Source of the DNA: Bordetella parapertussis
Lineage (GTDB): Bacteria > Pseudomonadota > Gammaproteobacteria > Burkholderiales > Burkholderiaceae_A
DNA: 64,000 nucleotides
Assembly (NCBI GenBank): GCA_945877235.1
Contig: CAMCRF010000001.1
Coordinates: forward strand, 310,001 to 374,000
Reading direction: 5' to 3'
Below are positions 8,920-18,008 of this stretch, in pieces. Made by a program: the position numbers and the translations under genes. Under the pieces are notes generated by a model that saw nothing but the letters and a program-made list of their open reading frames with translations, searched no databases and had not been told where the DNA came from. Every line of letters begins with the position of its first letter. Within the stretch, counting starts at the first letter, position 1.

Positions 8920-11637
8920 ATGCAGCGCACGCCTTTATTCCTCGCACTCGCCATTGCTTTTTCCTCGTCCCAGGCGTGGTCTAGTTCACCCGACAAGGCC
9001 GCGGCGACCCCAGCCGCTGCACCCACTGCAAACAACGCCAAGGCCCCCGCGCCAAAACCCGGTGAACCCAAGCCCTTCGCAGATGTCACTAAAGACTTTA
9101 AGGCGACTGAAGGACTCTTTCCCATCTGGACCAAAGATGGCAAAACATTTTTAGAAATTCCAGAGGCGTGGCTCAACAAACCGTTTCTGTTCACGATCAA
9201 TGTTGCAGAGTCCATTGGGGAGAGTGGCCTGTACGCAAGCCAGATGGGTATGAAACAGATGGTCCAATGGGAGCGTCACGGTGAGCAGATTCAGCTCATT
9301 GCGCTGAACACCAAGTTTCGAGCCAGCGGCGAGGGGCAGGTCGCTGCATCGCAGGCCTTCTCACCCAGCCTACTCGCCTATGGCAAGCAGGCGAGTGCCC
9401 CGCATCCCGAACGCAAAAGTATCCTAGTTGACGCCAATGGGCTCCTGATGCGAGACATTCTTGGACTCTCCACTCGCCTCGAAATGTCCTTTCGTCTGCC
9501 CTTCTCTCTCGATGCAGGCAATTCGCGCTTTTCAGCTACGCGATCAGATGCTCAACTCGCGGCGTTGACAGCTCGCATGCACTTTGCGACGCCTCGCATC
9601 CCTGCACCCTCTCCTGTATTCACACCCGGTGCACCACGACCCACCCCACCAGAGGCAACCCCAGATCCTCGCAGCATGTTCTTTTCACTGGTCTACAGTT
9701 TCAGGGCACTGCCCGAACAAGCCATGCGCCCCCGGCTCGCAGATCCTCGGCTTGGGCATTTCACTGAGTCTTACACGGATCTGTCGGATGACAGCCGACC
9801 CAACACCCGTGTCCACAACATCAAGCGCTGGAGGCTTGAGAAGGCCAGTCCGCTTGAGGCGCTCTCGGAGCCCAAGCAGCCCATCGTTTTTTGGCTTGAC
9901 AAGAATATTCCGTCGAAGGTGCGGCCCGCGGTTCGAGACGGAATCCTAGAGTGGAATAAGGCCTTTGAAAAAATTGGGTTCAAGAACGCAATCGTTGTGA
10001 AGCAGCAGCCCGATGACGCCAACTGGGACAATATGGACGCCGGCCACGCCTCTGTTCGGTGGTTTGTTGGCTCCGACGTTGGGTTTGCAATTGGCCCAAG
10101 CCATGCTGACCCGCGCACCGGAGAAATTCTTGATGCTGACATGGGTATGAGCGATGTGTTCGGCCGCGGCACGCGCCGTCTGGTCAGCGACGACGTCGCC
10201 CGTGAATCCTCGAGCCGCGCACCCTTCACCCAAACCGTCTTCGATCTCAGCAGCCTTCACACCCATCATGACGCCTGCACGTATGCGAATGAAGCAGCCC
10301 ATGAAATGAGTTTTGCCCTTGACTTACTCGAAGCACGTGGACTCGACCCCAACGGGCCAGAGGCAGATCGACTCGTGCTCGAGGCCATCAAGGACACAAT
10401 GATGCACGAGACCGGACACGTCCTTGGACTCAAACATAACTTTAAGGCGAGCACCACCGTCACACAGGCACAGCTCAAAGACGGCACCTTCACCCAGACA
10501 CGCGGAACCTCTGGCTCGGTCATGGACTACAACGCCTTTAACCTCCCGCTCGAGAGGGAGGCCAAGAGCACGTTTAGCAACCTCACATTAGGGCCATACG
10601 ACTACTGGGCCATCGAGTACGCCTATACGGCGATCGACCCAACGAAGGAGGCGGAGACACTCTCCAAAATTGCCGGACGCAGTCAGGAGCCGGGCCTTGC
10701 CTACTCCGATGACATGGACGCTGGGCGTGGGCCAAACGGCGGCTTCGATCCGATGAGCAACCTGTTCGATCTCGGTGAGGATCCACTGGCCTGGTATCAA
10801 CGCCGACTGCAGTTGTCAAAGGAGCTCTGGCAACGCGTTCAGAGCCAGCCCGTGCAAGCCGGCGAGGACCCACTCAAACGCAGGCGCAGCCTGATGTCTG
10901 GCTTTAGACTGCTGCGTGCACTGCCAACAGACGCTGCGAAGTATGTGGGTGGCGTTTACGCAGTGCGTGATCTGCCAGGAAGCGCGAGACCAAACTTCAA
11001 GCCAGTGGAGCCCAGCAAGCAAAGAGAAGCGCTTGAGTTCCTCACTCGTGAGCTGTTCAGTGCAAGAAGCTTCGATTTCAAGCCCGAGTTTCTTGCAAAC
11101 TTGGCACCCGATTACAACGAGTGGGATCGGGGTGGCCCCGTCGACATTCCGGGTATGGTGCTCAGCCTCCAGACTCGATCACTCGACCGCCTGATGTCTG
11201 GCGACACAGCAAAGCGGGTTCTAGATCTTCCACTCCTGATTCCTGCCGCAGAGCGTAAGGGAACAATCAACCTGCCCGAGGTCTACGGCAGCCTGCGCAC
11301 GGCGATTTGGAGCGAACTGACGGCAGGGACGTCGATCAGCAGCATGCGCCGCAATTTGCAGCGCGAGCACATAAAACGCCTACAGCTGATTCTGACAAGA
11401 GGTGTATCGCCAGGCGGGAGCAGCATGACTGTCGCTCGGGGCTACGCAATCAGCCTGCCCCCCTCACCCATGCCAGCTGACGCAATTAGCCTTACTCGCG
11501 TTCAAGCGAAGCGGCTTCAGAACGACGTCCGTCGCGCGCTTACCAAGCCAGGACTCGACTTCGAGAGCCGCGCGCACTTGGCTGAAACGCTCGACAGCCT
11601 GACCGCTATGCTAAATGCCCAGATGTCTCGCAGCTAA
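8920..11637 (+). CDS. Secreted zinc-dependent metalloprotease (DUF4953/DUF5117-like)
   Basis: A 905-aa protein with a signal peptide at about residues 1-22 followed by an Ala/Pro-rich linker. The zinc site HETGHxxGLKHN is at residues 496-500 and onward, with the third His in the metzincin-like spacing. The overall layout resembles large bacterial zinc-dependent metalloproteases annotated with DUF5117/DUF4953; the family's substrates are mostly unknown. It ends two bases before the convergent SOUL gene, so no terminator fits between them. Function beyond protease is not claimed. Confidence 0.82.
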   Translation: MQRTPLFLALAIAFSSSQAWSSSPDKAAATPAAAPTANNAKAPAPKPGEPKPFADVTKDFKATEGLFPIWTKDGKTFLEIPEAWLNKPFLFTINVAESIGESGLYASQMGMKQMVQWERHGEQIQLIALNTKFRASGEGQVAASQAFSPSLLAYGKQASAPHPERKSILVDANGLLMRDILGLSTRLEMSFRLPFSLDAGNSRFSATRSDAQLAALTARMHFATPRIPAPSPVFTPGAPRPTPPEATPDPRSMFFSLVYSFRALPEQAMRPRLADPRLGHFTESYTDLSDDSRPNTRVHNIKRWRLEKASPLEALSEPKQPIVFWLDKNIPSKVRPAVRDGILEWNKAFEKIGFKNAIVVKQQPDDANWDNMDAGHASVRWFVGSDVGFAIGPSHADPRTGEILDADMGMSDVFGRGTRRLVSDDVARESSSRAPFTQTVFDLSSLHTHHDACTYANEAAHEMSFALDLLEARGLDPNGPEADRLVLEAIKDTMMHETGHVLGLKHNFKASTTVTQAQLKDGTFTQTRGTSGSVMDYNAFNLPLEREAKSTFSNLTLGPYDYWAIEYAYTAIDPTKEAETLSKIAGRSQEPGLAYSDDMDAGRGPNGGFDPMSNLFDLGEDPLAWYQRRLQLSKELWQRVQSQPVQAGEDPLKRRRSLMSGFRLLRALPTDAAKYVGGVYAVRDLPGSARPNFKPVEPSKQREALEFLTRELFSARSFDFKPEFLANLAPDYNEWDRGGPVDIPGMVLSLQTRSLDRLMSGDTAKRVLDLPLLIPAAERKGTINLPEVYGSLRTAIWSELTAGTSISSMRRNLQREHIKRLQLILTRGVSPGGSSMTVARGYAISLPPSPMPADAISLTRVQAKRLQNDVRRALTKPGLDFESRAHLAETLDSLTAMLNAQMSRS

Positions 11638-11639
11638 CT

Positions 11640-12245
11640 CTAGGGCGCAACGGGGATCAGAATCTCGTTGCGCCGGTTCCAGGGCAATGTGAACGGATCG
11701 TTGTACCTGGCGACCTGCGCGTTCCCTGTGCGCACCCAGCCCCGTTCCTTGATCCAAGCCTCTAATTCGGCTGTCTTCTCGGCGACGGACGCCTCAGTGG
11801 TAAACCCACTGAAGCGGATTACGGCCATATGGTGCTCACCGACAGCGCGAATGCGAACAGAGGGGTCATTGGGTTTGGGCAGCGCATCGACGCTCATGCC
11901 AGATGGCATGACAAAATGCAGGCGCCAGCCATCGGGTTTAGGCTCGAGCGTTACGGGCGCAGTCATGGCGATTTTCTGAGACTCGCCAGACCCTGACTGA
12001 TTGCCTCCGAAGATATAACCGGCCACGCGTCGAAATCCAGACCGACTGGCCTCATCAAACCCACCTGTAACCTCGGTCTCTGCTACGACAAAGCCGGGAT
12101 AACGGCGCAATTCAAGCTGGCCGGATGGGTGCTGTTGAACCCGCTCAAATCTTGGCTCTTCTACGGCCATAGCTCCTCCGCTAACCCCGAGACCGCAGGC
12201 CATAAGCAGGGCTGTAGCGGTCGATATAAATGCGCGTCTTTTCAT
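11640..12245 (-). CDS. SOUL family heme-binding-like protein
   Basis: A 201-aa protein with a signal peptide (residues 1 to about 27). The SOUL fold is recognised by ELRRYPGFVVAETEV, KIAMTAPVT, FVMPSGMSVDALPKP and the C-terminal YNDPFTLPWNRRNEI. Bacterial members are exported; some SOUL proteins bind heme or porphyrin, but the role in bacteria is not established. It is followed on the same strand by no close gene and preceded six bases upstream by the glycine-zipper gene, so the two probably share a transcript. Confidence 0.85.
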   Translation of the reverse strand: MKRRAFISTATALLMACGLGVSGGAMAVEEPRFERVQQHPSGQLELRRYPGFVVAETEVTGGFDEASRSGFRRVAGYIFGGNQSGSGESQKIAMTAPVTLEPKPDGWRLHFVMPSGMSVDALPKPNDPSVRIRAVGEHHMAVIRFSGFTTEASVAEKTAELEAWIKERGWVRTGNAQVARYNDPFTLPWNRRNEILIPVAP

Positions 12246-12251
12246 GATGCG

Positions 12252-12692
12252 CTACTGAGGAAAAATATGGGTGAACCGCTGACCCTGGTATTCGAATACG
12301 ACGGTCCAGCCGCGCTGCATGGTAACCGGCACCATTCGGCAAACGGTTCGCCGCTGAGCCTGAACACCGGGGGTGGAGCCAACCTGACTGCCGATGATCG
12401 CTCCTGCAACCGCAGCAGCCGTCTTGCCACTGCCCTCACCCACTTGGCTTCCAATTAGCCCCCCAATGATGCCCCCAGCAATGGCGCCATCGTTGGTTTG
12501 GGACTCGACAATTTCCTCGGTGCATTGACGCTCTTGGAGCGTGACGAATCGAGGGGTCTTGCTGACCACCACAGCAACCTCCTGCGTGAGCGGTGCTGGC
12601 GAAGAGCCATACGCATTGGGAGCTTGGGCCAATGCCTGGGTCGAGAAGAGCGTGAGAAGCGCGGAGCTTGCTGAGAGGAGAACGGGTTTCAT
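12252..12692 (-). CDS. Glycine-zipper outer-membrane-like protein
   Basis: A 146-aa exported protein with a signal peptide (residues 1 to about 22, ending AQA). Its core, residues about 72-110, alternates Gly with small residues (AIAGGIIGGLIGSQVG and AVAGAIIGSQVGS). This matches the glycine-zipper 2TM segment of 17-kDa surface antigen-like proteins. There is no lipobox Cys at the cleavage site, so it is probably not a lipoprotein. Two cysteines flank the zipper. The ATG is at 12692, preceded by GGAGGTT on the minus strand, a good ribosome binding site. Confidence 0.78.
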   Translation of the reverse strand: MKPVLLSASSALLTLFSTQALAQAPNAYGSSPAPLTQEVAVVVSKTPRFVTLQERQCTEEIVESQTNDGAIAGGIIGGLIGSQVGEGSGKTAAAVAGAIIGSQVGSTPGVQAQRRTVCRMVPVTMQRGWTVVFEYQGQRFTHIFPQ

Positions 12693-12710
12693 GGTGAACC
12701 TCCAATAGTG

Positions 12711-12722
12711 AGTATTAATACT
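12711..12722. repeat. 12-bp perfect palindrome in a divergent promoter region
   Basis: AGTATTAATACT is its own reverse complement and lies between the divergent glycine-zipper and aldolase genes. Its half-sites AGTATTA and TAATACT are the same heptamers seen in the T6SS promoter palindromes, but in everted, overlapping order. It may be an operator for either gene; with a 12-base AT-rich palindrome, chance is possible. Confidence 0.4.
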
Positions 12723-12770
12723 GAGACCTTCATTTTCACTCTTTGTTCAGGCCTGCACTACTATGATTTG

Positions 12771-13532
12771 ATGATGAATCCAAACCCACTTCGTGCGCTC
12801 TGGGCGCGAGATCGCGCTGCAATCAATGGCTGGCTTGCCATTCCAAACTCATTTTCAGCCGAGGTCATGGCCCGACAGGGCTGGGACAGCCTCACCGTCG
12901 ACCTTCAGCACGGCCTGATCGAAGCGGCCCAACTCGTCCCCTTGCTTCAGGCCATATCTCAAACACCCACAGTGCCGCTGGTGCGCGTGCCATGGAATGA
13001 CCCCGGTGTCATCATGAAGTCGCTCGACGCCGGAGCCATGGGCATTATCTGCCCCATGATCAACACCCGTGAGGAGGCCCAACGCTTTGTCTCAACCACC
13101 AGCTATGCACCCAGAGGGATGCGCAGCTTTGGGCCGGTCCGGGCACTTCATGTCTATGGGGCGGACTACCCGCAGTGGGCCAATGACCAGATTATTCGGT
13201 TTGCCATGATTGAGACACGCCAAGCACTCGACAACCTGGAATCGATTCTCAGTGTGGAGGGGCTCGATGCCGTTTACGTCGGTCCATCAGACCTCTCGCT
13301 ATCCATGGGCTGCACAGCAACCTTCGACGATGTTGACCCACCTGCAGCGCAGGCCATTGAGCATATTCTTGCTCGAGCAAAAGCCCACGGACTGGTCGCG
13401 GGGATTCACAACGGGCGCGCTGAGGTTGCAAGAGCGCGCATTCAAATGGGGTATCGGCTGACCACCATATCCTCTGATGCGAGGCTGATCGCAGCCGGTG
13501 CGCAAGCCATCCTGAGAGCCATGCAAGACTGA
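12771..13532 (+). CDS. HpcH/HpaI family aldolase
   Basis: A TIM-barrel class II aldolase of about 253 aa. Recognisable motifs are VDLQHGL, VRVPWNDPGVIMKSLDAGAMGIICPM, the metal-ligand Glu in AMIETRQAL and VYVGPSDLSLSMG. The family cleaves 2-keto-4-hydroxy acids to pyruvate and an aldehyde; the substrate is not predictable here because no catabolic genes are adjacent. I prefer the ATG-ATG pair at 12771/12774. A GTG further upstream would add 21 residues unlike the family. A TATGAT hexamer at 12762 lies so close to the ATG that transcripts could be leaderless. Its stop is followed directly by the convergent membrane-protein gene. Confidence 0.85.
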   Translation: MMNPNPLRALWARDRAAINGWLAIPNSFSAEVMARQGWDSLTVDLQHGLIEAAQLVPLLQAISQTPTVPLVRVPWNDPGVIMKSLDAGAMGIICPMINTREEAQRFVSTTSYAPRGMRSFGPVRALHVYGADYPQWANDQIIRFAMIETRQALDNLESILSVEGLDAVYVGPSDLSLSMGCTATFDDVDPPAAQAIEHILARAKAHGLVAGIHNGRAEVARARIQMGYRLTTISSDARLIAAGAQAILRAMQD

Positions 13533-13533
13533 G

Positions 13534-14016
13534 TCAGTCCTTCTTCTCGTGCACCTCAACGTCGATTACATCATCGTCGCCCCGGTTGCGAGACGCCCGA
13601 GACGAAACAGCGACCTGTGCTTGCCTCTGGCCCGTGGCCAACGTAATGAGGAAGTTGATCAGAGAGAATGTGAAGGCCGCGAGTACAGCCATCCAGTAGC
13701 CTGACAGATGGAAGCCCTCAACCAGTTCCGCGACAATGAGCAACACGAGCCCGTTGATGAGGGGTATGGCGAGTCCAGCGGACAGCACAATGAAGGGTAG
13801 GCTCAATAGCAAAAGCACCGGCTTGAGTGTGAGATTGAAAAGGGTCAGCACAAGGCTCGAGACAAACAGACTCTCCAGGCCATCGAACCAGAGTGACTCA
13901 AAGAAGTGGTCAACAATCCAGAGCGCAATGCTCGCGCTGAGCCAACTCAGTGTGACACGAGCCAACCAGGGCCAGGATCGGTTAACGGGATTCGGGGGTG
14001 AACCAGTCGGGCGCAT
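13534..14016 (-). CDS. Phage-holin-like four-helix membrane protein (DUF422/PF04020 type)
   Basis: About 160 aa with four hydrophobic segments. The TLFNLTLKPVLLLLSLP stretch and the PLINGLVLLIVAELVEGF stretch are typical of the small 4TM family often named phage holin family protein. The role is unknown; despite the name it is usually a chromosomal gene. The ATG at 14016 overlaps the end of the Nudix gene. The C-terminal 30 residues are charged and probably cytoplasmic. It is the last gene of the 35-kb minus-strand run and converges on the aldolase gene. Confidence 0.75.
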   Translation of the reverse strand: MRPTGSPPNPVNRSWPWLARVTLSWLSASIALWIVDHFFESLWFDGLESLFVSSLVLTLFNLTLKPVLLLLSLPFIVLSAGLAIPLINGLVLLIVAELVEGFHLSGYWMAVLAAFTFSLINFLITLATGQRQAQVAVSSRASRNRGDDDVIDVEVHEKKD

Positions 14017-14620
14017 AGTGACCAGTCTGCATGCGTGAGAGCCAATAGGCACAAGCCAATGTTTTGGCGTCTGTGACCAAGCCCTGCCCAATCGCATCAA
14101 AGAATGCATCGAGTGGAAGTCGAACCAGATCGAGGCATTCGCCAGCCTCGCGTTGCGCTACCCCCTCAGTGAGCCCGCGTGCGAGAAAGAGGTGGATTAC
14201 CTCGGTCGAATAAGAAATGACGGGGTGCATCGGACCCAAAGCCGCCCACTCGCTAGCGGTGAATCCAGTCTCCTCGCGAAGCTCCCGCGCGGCGGTTTGG
14301 ATGGGCGCCTCTCCCGGGTCGAGCTTACCGGCTGGAAACTCTAAAAAGCTCCGATTAAGCGGATACCGCCACTGACGCTCCAGGAGTACGCTTCCGTCCT
14401 CAAAGAGTGGAACCATGGCAGCAGCGCCCGGGTGTAGGGTGTATTCACGAATGCAATGGCTTCCATCTGCGGCGATTGCCTCATCGCGATAGATTTTGAG
14501 CAGTCGGCCATCGAGGAGATATCTGCCCGATACACGCTGCTCGGCAAGTTGCGGAGCGGGCTCGGTCGGTAAGGGCTGCGGCCGAGGATCGACGACCGAT
14601 GCGTCAGGCGTCTGAGACAT
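13982..14620 (-). CDS. Nudix hydrolase, ADP-ribose pyrophosphatase type
   Basis: About 212 aa. The Nudix box GX5EX7REUXEEXGU is complete (starting GKLDPGEA and ending RELREETGF). The surrounding arrangement, with the upstream YTLHPGAAAMVPLFEDGSVLLERQWRYP, matches ADP-ribose pyrophosphatases of the NudF kind. Expected reaction: ADP-ribose to AMP and ribose 5-phosphate. The ATG at 14620 overlaps the DUF2818 gene by 17 bases and the 3' end overlaps the next gene. It sits directly behind the complex I operon, as in many Burkholderiales. Confidence 0.85.
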   Translation of the reverse strand: MSQTPDASVVDPRPQPLPTEPAPQLAEQRVSGRYLLDGRLLKIYRDEAIAADGSHCIREYTLHPGAAAMVPLFEDGSVLLERQWRYPLNRSFLEFPAGKLDPGEAPIQTAARELREETGFTASEWAALGPMHPVISYSTEVIHLFLARGLTEGVAQREAGECLDLVRLPLDAFFDAIGQGLVTDAKTLACAYWLSRMQTGHYAPDWFTPESR

Positions 14621-14918
14621 GCCCGCCCCTGCGGCGCAGCAAGTGCCGATAGACATAGCCGGGATAAGCCATGACCAGGAATAAAAGTGCTGTCATCGCA
14701 TAGAAATTCCAGGTCTGATTCTGAATGGCACCGAGTCGCCCTTCCACCAGCAAACCAAACCCCAAGGTAAGGGCATAACCAACTAAGAGCTCAAGCAGTC
14801 GAAAGCTAAAGGACTTAGGTCCTTTGAGAATACCCAGACGGCGTTGTGCCACAAAGGGAAAGTTAGCGAGCAAAAAACCCACTGCAAGCCAAAGGACTGC
14901 TGCCAGGGTGACGCTCAT
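14604..14918 (-). CDS. DUF2818 family membrane protein
   Basis: A 104-aa protein with three hydrophobic segments (about residues 3-22, 45-62 and 72-92) and a basic C-terminus (HLLRRRGGH). It is recognised as DUF2818 by its sequence and by its place directly after nuoN, with an ATGA start/stop overlap. The family is of unknown function and is found downstream of complex I genes in betaproteobacteria, so a link to the respiratory complex is an inference from position only. Confidence 0.75.
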   Translation of the reverse strand: MSVTLAAVLWLAVGFLLANFPFVAQRRLGILKGPKSFSFRLLELLVGYALTLGFGLLVEGRLGAIQNQTWNFYAMTALLFLVMAYPGYVYRHLLRRRGGHVSDA

Positions 14919-16465
14919 GCTGCGAGCGAAGCCCGAACGACCTGGATGCACCAGGCCATGATGGGTCCGGGGAGGATCCCCAACAACAACACAGCAATGC
15001 TATTGAGTGACAGAACGGACTGCTGAAAGGCGCACAGAGAATGGCTCTGGTTTTCAGACTCTGGCTCATCGAAGAACATGACCTTGACAATGCGAAGGTA
15101 GAAGAATGCGCCAATCAGTGAGGCCAAGACGGCAAGCACCGCCAGCCAAATGTATCCAGCAGAGACAACTGACTCGAGAACCACAAGCTTTGCATAGAAG
15201 CCCACCGTCGGGGGAATACCAGCCAGTGAGAACACCAAAATCAGCATCGCCCAGGCAAGCACCGGGCGGCTTCTGCCAAGCCCCTTGAAGTCATCGAGGC
15301 GATCGAGATCGAACCCCTTAGAAGACGCCAGCAGAATCACACCAAAGCTGCCGAGCGCGGTCAACGCGTAGGTGACCACATAGAACATGGAGGCCGCGTA
15401 GGCCTGAACGGCCAGGCCCATGGCGCCACCGCCCGCCTGCTCAACTGCCAGAGTACCGGCCGCGGCCGAACCTATAGGAACCTCGAGAACACCAGACGCC
15501 AAGGCCAGAAGCATAAAACCCATGTGCGCAATGGTTGAATACGCCAGCACGCGCTTGAGGCTTGTTTGAGCAATGGCGACCACATTACCCACGATCAGGG
15601 ACAACACACATAACACCAAAAGCATCTGCTGCCAGTCCACCGCAACACCAATGAGCCCAGAGACCAACAGACGTATCACCACCGCAAAGGCTGCAAACTT
15701 GGGAGCTGCTCCAATCAGCAGCGTGGTTGCCGTCGGAGCGCCCTGATACACATCGGGCACCCACATGTGGAAAGGTACGACCCCAAGCTTAAACGCGAGG
15801 CCAGCCACAATGAAGACCGTTCCGAACACCATGACAAGACGATCGGCACCGGGGGCGCCCAAAGAGCCAGCAGCGATGCGGTCGTGAATTTCGGGAATAG
15901 ACAGGGTGCCCGTCGCGCCGTAGACCATGGAGAGTCCGTACAGCAGGAATCCAGAGGCAAGGGCTCCCAAAACAAAGTACTTCATTGCGGCCTCGACCGA
16001 AAGGCTGTGATCTCGACGAAGGGCTACAGCCGCATAGAGAGAGAGTGTAAGCAGCTCAATGCCGAGATACACCACCAGCAGGTGATTGGCGGAAATCATT
16101 ACATATCCCCCCAACAGCGCAAACAGGGAAAAGTGGTGAAACTCGCCGAACCCCATGCCCTGCTCTTGCACATAGCGACGACCGTAGATCAATGTCGCGA
16201 CCGTCGCAAACGTCGCTCCCGACTTGAGCAGGCTGCCCATGGGATCTGAGATCACCAAACCATTGAGGCCCACCTGTGGCACCCCGTCCATTGCATCAAG
16301 GCCGAGCCATCCACCGATCAAAACGAGGCCCACGAGCGTTGTCATGTGCACCGCCGTAGCAGCGCGCCCACGCGAGAAGACGTCAAGCAGAAGAACCAGA
16401 GCCAACAGTGCAAAAAGGGCAATGTCTGCGGAGATGGTCTGGAGTTGGAGCTGAGCGAGGGTCAT
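14915..16465 (-). CDS. nuoN: NADH-quinone oxidoreductase subunit N
   Basis: A 516-aa antiporter-like membrane subunit of complex I with about 14 hydrophobic segments. The family segment KLGVVPFHMWVPDVYQGAPT is present, including the conserved Lys and Pro residues of the broken helix. It forms part of the proton-pumping arm with NuoL and NuoM. It is the last nuo gene, 21 bases after nuoM, and is followed by DUF2818 with an overlapping start. Confidence 0.96.
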   Translation of the reverse strand: MTLAQLQLQTISADIALFALLALVLLLDVFSRGRAATAVHMTTLVGLVLIGGWLGLDAMDGVPQVGLNGLVISDPMGSLLKSGATFATVATLIYGRRYVQEQGMGFGEFHHFSLFALLGGYVMISANHLLVVYLGIELLTLSLYAAVALRRDHSLSVEAAMKYFVLGALASGFLLYGLSMVYGATGTLSIPEIHDRIAAGSLGAPGADRLVMVFGTVFIVAGLAFKLGVVPFHMWVPDVYQGAPTATTLLIGAAPKFAAFAVVIRLLVSGLIGVAVDWQQMLLVLCVLSLIVGNVVAIAQTSLKRVLAYSTIAHMGFMLLALASGVLEVPIGSAAAGTLAVEQAGGGAMGLAVQAYAASMFYVVTYALTALGSFGVILLASSKGFDLDRLDDFKGLGRSRPVLAWAMLILVFSLAGIPPTVGFYAKLVVLESVVSAGYIWLAVLAVLASLIGAFFYLRIVKVMFFDEPESENQSHSLCAFQQSVLSLNSIAVLLLGILPGPIMAWCIQVVRASLAA

Positions 16466-16486
16466 GCGGGTGTCCCTTGAATGCGG

Positions 16487-17998
16487 TTATTGAACAGGGA
16501 GCTTAGAGAGGCTGACATGTCGAAGCAATCCATCAACCGAGGTCGACATGAGTTCGGTAAAGGGTGCAGGCCATACCCCCATCAGCAGGACTAAGAACGC
16601 CATGGCCATCAACATCCAGAACTCGCGCGCGTTCACATCGCTCAGAGCCGCCACGTGGTCGTTTGCCACGTCTCCAAAAATGACCCGCTTGACCATCCAG
16701 AGCGTATAGGCAGCACCGAAGATGAGCGTGGTTGCTGCGAGCAACCCAATCCAGAAATTGAACTTCACCGCAGCAAGGATCACCATGAACTCGCCAACAA
16801 ACCCACTGGTTGCCGGCAAGCCCGCATTCGCCATGGCAAAGAAAACAAACAGCGCCGCAAACTTCGGCATGCGATTGACGACGCCGCCGTAGTCAGCAAT
16901 GCGACGGGTATGCATGCGGTCGTAGAGCACGCCGATGCACAGGAACATGGCACCCGATACGAATCCATGCGAGACCATTTGCACAATGCCCCCCTGCACG
17001 CCAAGGCTGGAGAACATAAAGAATCCGAGGGTCACAAAACCCATGTGAGCAATGGAGGAGTAGGCAACCAGCTTCTTCATATCCTCCTGGACCAAGGCAA
17101 CCAGTCCAATGTAGACCACCGCGACCAGGGATAGGCCAATCATGAGTGGAGCCAACTCGTGCGAGGCATCTGGTGCGATGGGCAGCGAGAACCGCAAAAA
17201 GCCATAGGCTCCAAGCTTGAGCATGATTGCAGCCAACACCACCGAGCCACCTGTCGGTGCCTCAACGTGCGCATCAGGAAGCCAAGTGTGCACGGGCCAC
17301 ATGGGCACCTTCACCGCAAAGGCGAGCAAGAAAGCCAAGAAAATCAAGATTTGGGCGTCGAGCCCGAGAGGCAGCGCATGCCATCCGATGATGCTGAAGC
17401 TTCCACTCTTGATGTAGAGAAACACGATGGCCACTAGGGTCAGCAGCGAGCCCAGCAAGGTGTAGAGGAAAAACTTGAAGGCTGCATAAACGCGACGAGG
17501 ACCACCCCAAATGCCGACGATCAAGTACATCGGTATGAGCGTTGCCTCGAAGAAAATATAGAAGAGCAAGCCATCTAACGCACTAAACACACCCACCATG
17601 AGCCCCGACAACACCAAGAATGAGCCCATGTACTGATGCACGCGATCTTCCACGACCTCCCAGCCCGCCACCACCACAAAGATGGTGATGAGTGCTGTCA
17701 GGGGCACGAACCAAACCGAGAGGCCGTCTATGCCCAGGAAATAGTCCACTGAAAAAGGCGCGATCCAGGGCGTCTGCTCAACAAACTGAAAACCCTGATG
17801 CAAGGGATCGAATCCACCAATGAGGGGCAGCGTGACCAAAAAACTCAGCACGGCCGCAATGATAGATAGCCGCTTGGCAACAAGCGTCTGCCCGGCATTT
17901 TGCTGAGTCTGCTGAGCACCCCACAACACAATCAAGACCCCCAAAATAATTGGGAGCCAAATCGAGAGGGAGAGCCAAGGAATTGAGGCGTGAATCAT
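16487..17998 (-). CDS. nuoM: NADH-quinone oxidoreductase subunit M
   Basis: A 503-aa membrane subunit of complex I with about 14 transmembrane segments. The antiporter-like core KVPMWPVHTWLPDAHVEAPT is intact and a key Glu in FYIFFEATLIPMYL is present. It translocates protons together with NuoL and NuoN. It follows nuoL by 10 bases and precedes nuoN by 21, within the single nuo operon. Confidence 0.97.
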   Translation of the reverse strand: MIHASIPWLSLSIWLPIILGVLIVLWGAQQTQQNAGQTLVAKRLSIIAAVLSFLVTLPLIGGFDPLHQGFQFVEQTPWIAPFSVDYFLGIDGLSVWFVPLTALITIFVVVAGWEVVEDRVHQYMGSFLVLSGLMVGVFSALDGLLFYIFFEATLIPMYLIVGIWGGPRRVYAAFKFFLYTLLGSLLTLVAIVFLYIKSGSFSIIGWHALPLGLDAQILIFLAFLLAFAVKVPMWPVHTWLPDAHVEAPTGGSVVLAAIMLKLGAYGFLRFSLPIAPDASHELAPLMIGLSLVAVVYIGLVALVQEDMKKLVAYSSIAHMGFVTLGFFMFSSLGVQGGIVQMVSHGFVSGAMFLCIGVLYDRMHTRRIADYGGVVNRMPKFAALFVFFAMANAGLPATSGFVGEFMVILAAVKFNFWIGLLAATTLIFGAAYTLWMVKRVIFGDVANDHVAALSDVNAREFWMLMAMAFLVLLMGVWPAPFTELMSTSVDGLLRHVSLSKLPVQ

Positions 17999-18008
17999 GT
18001 GTCAGACC

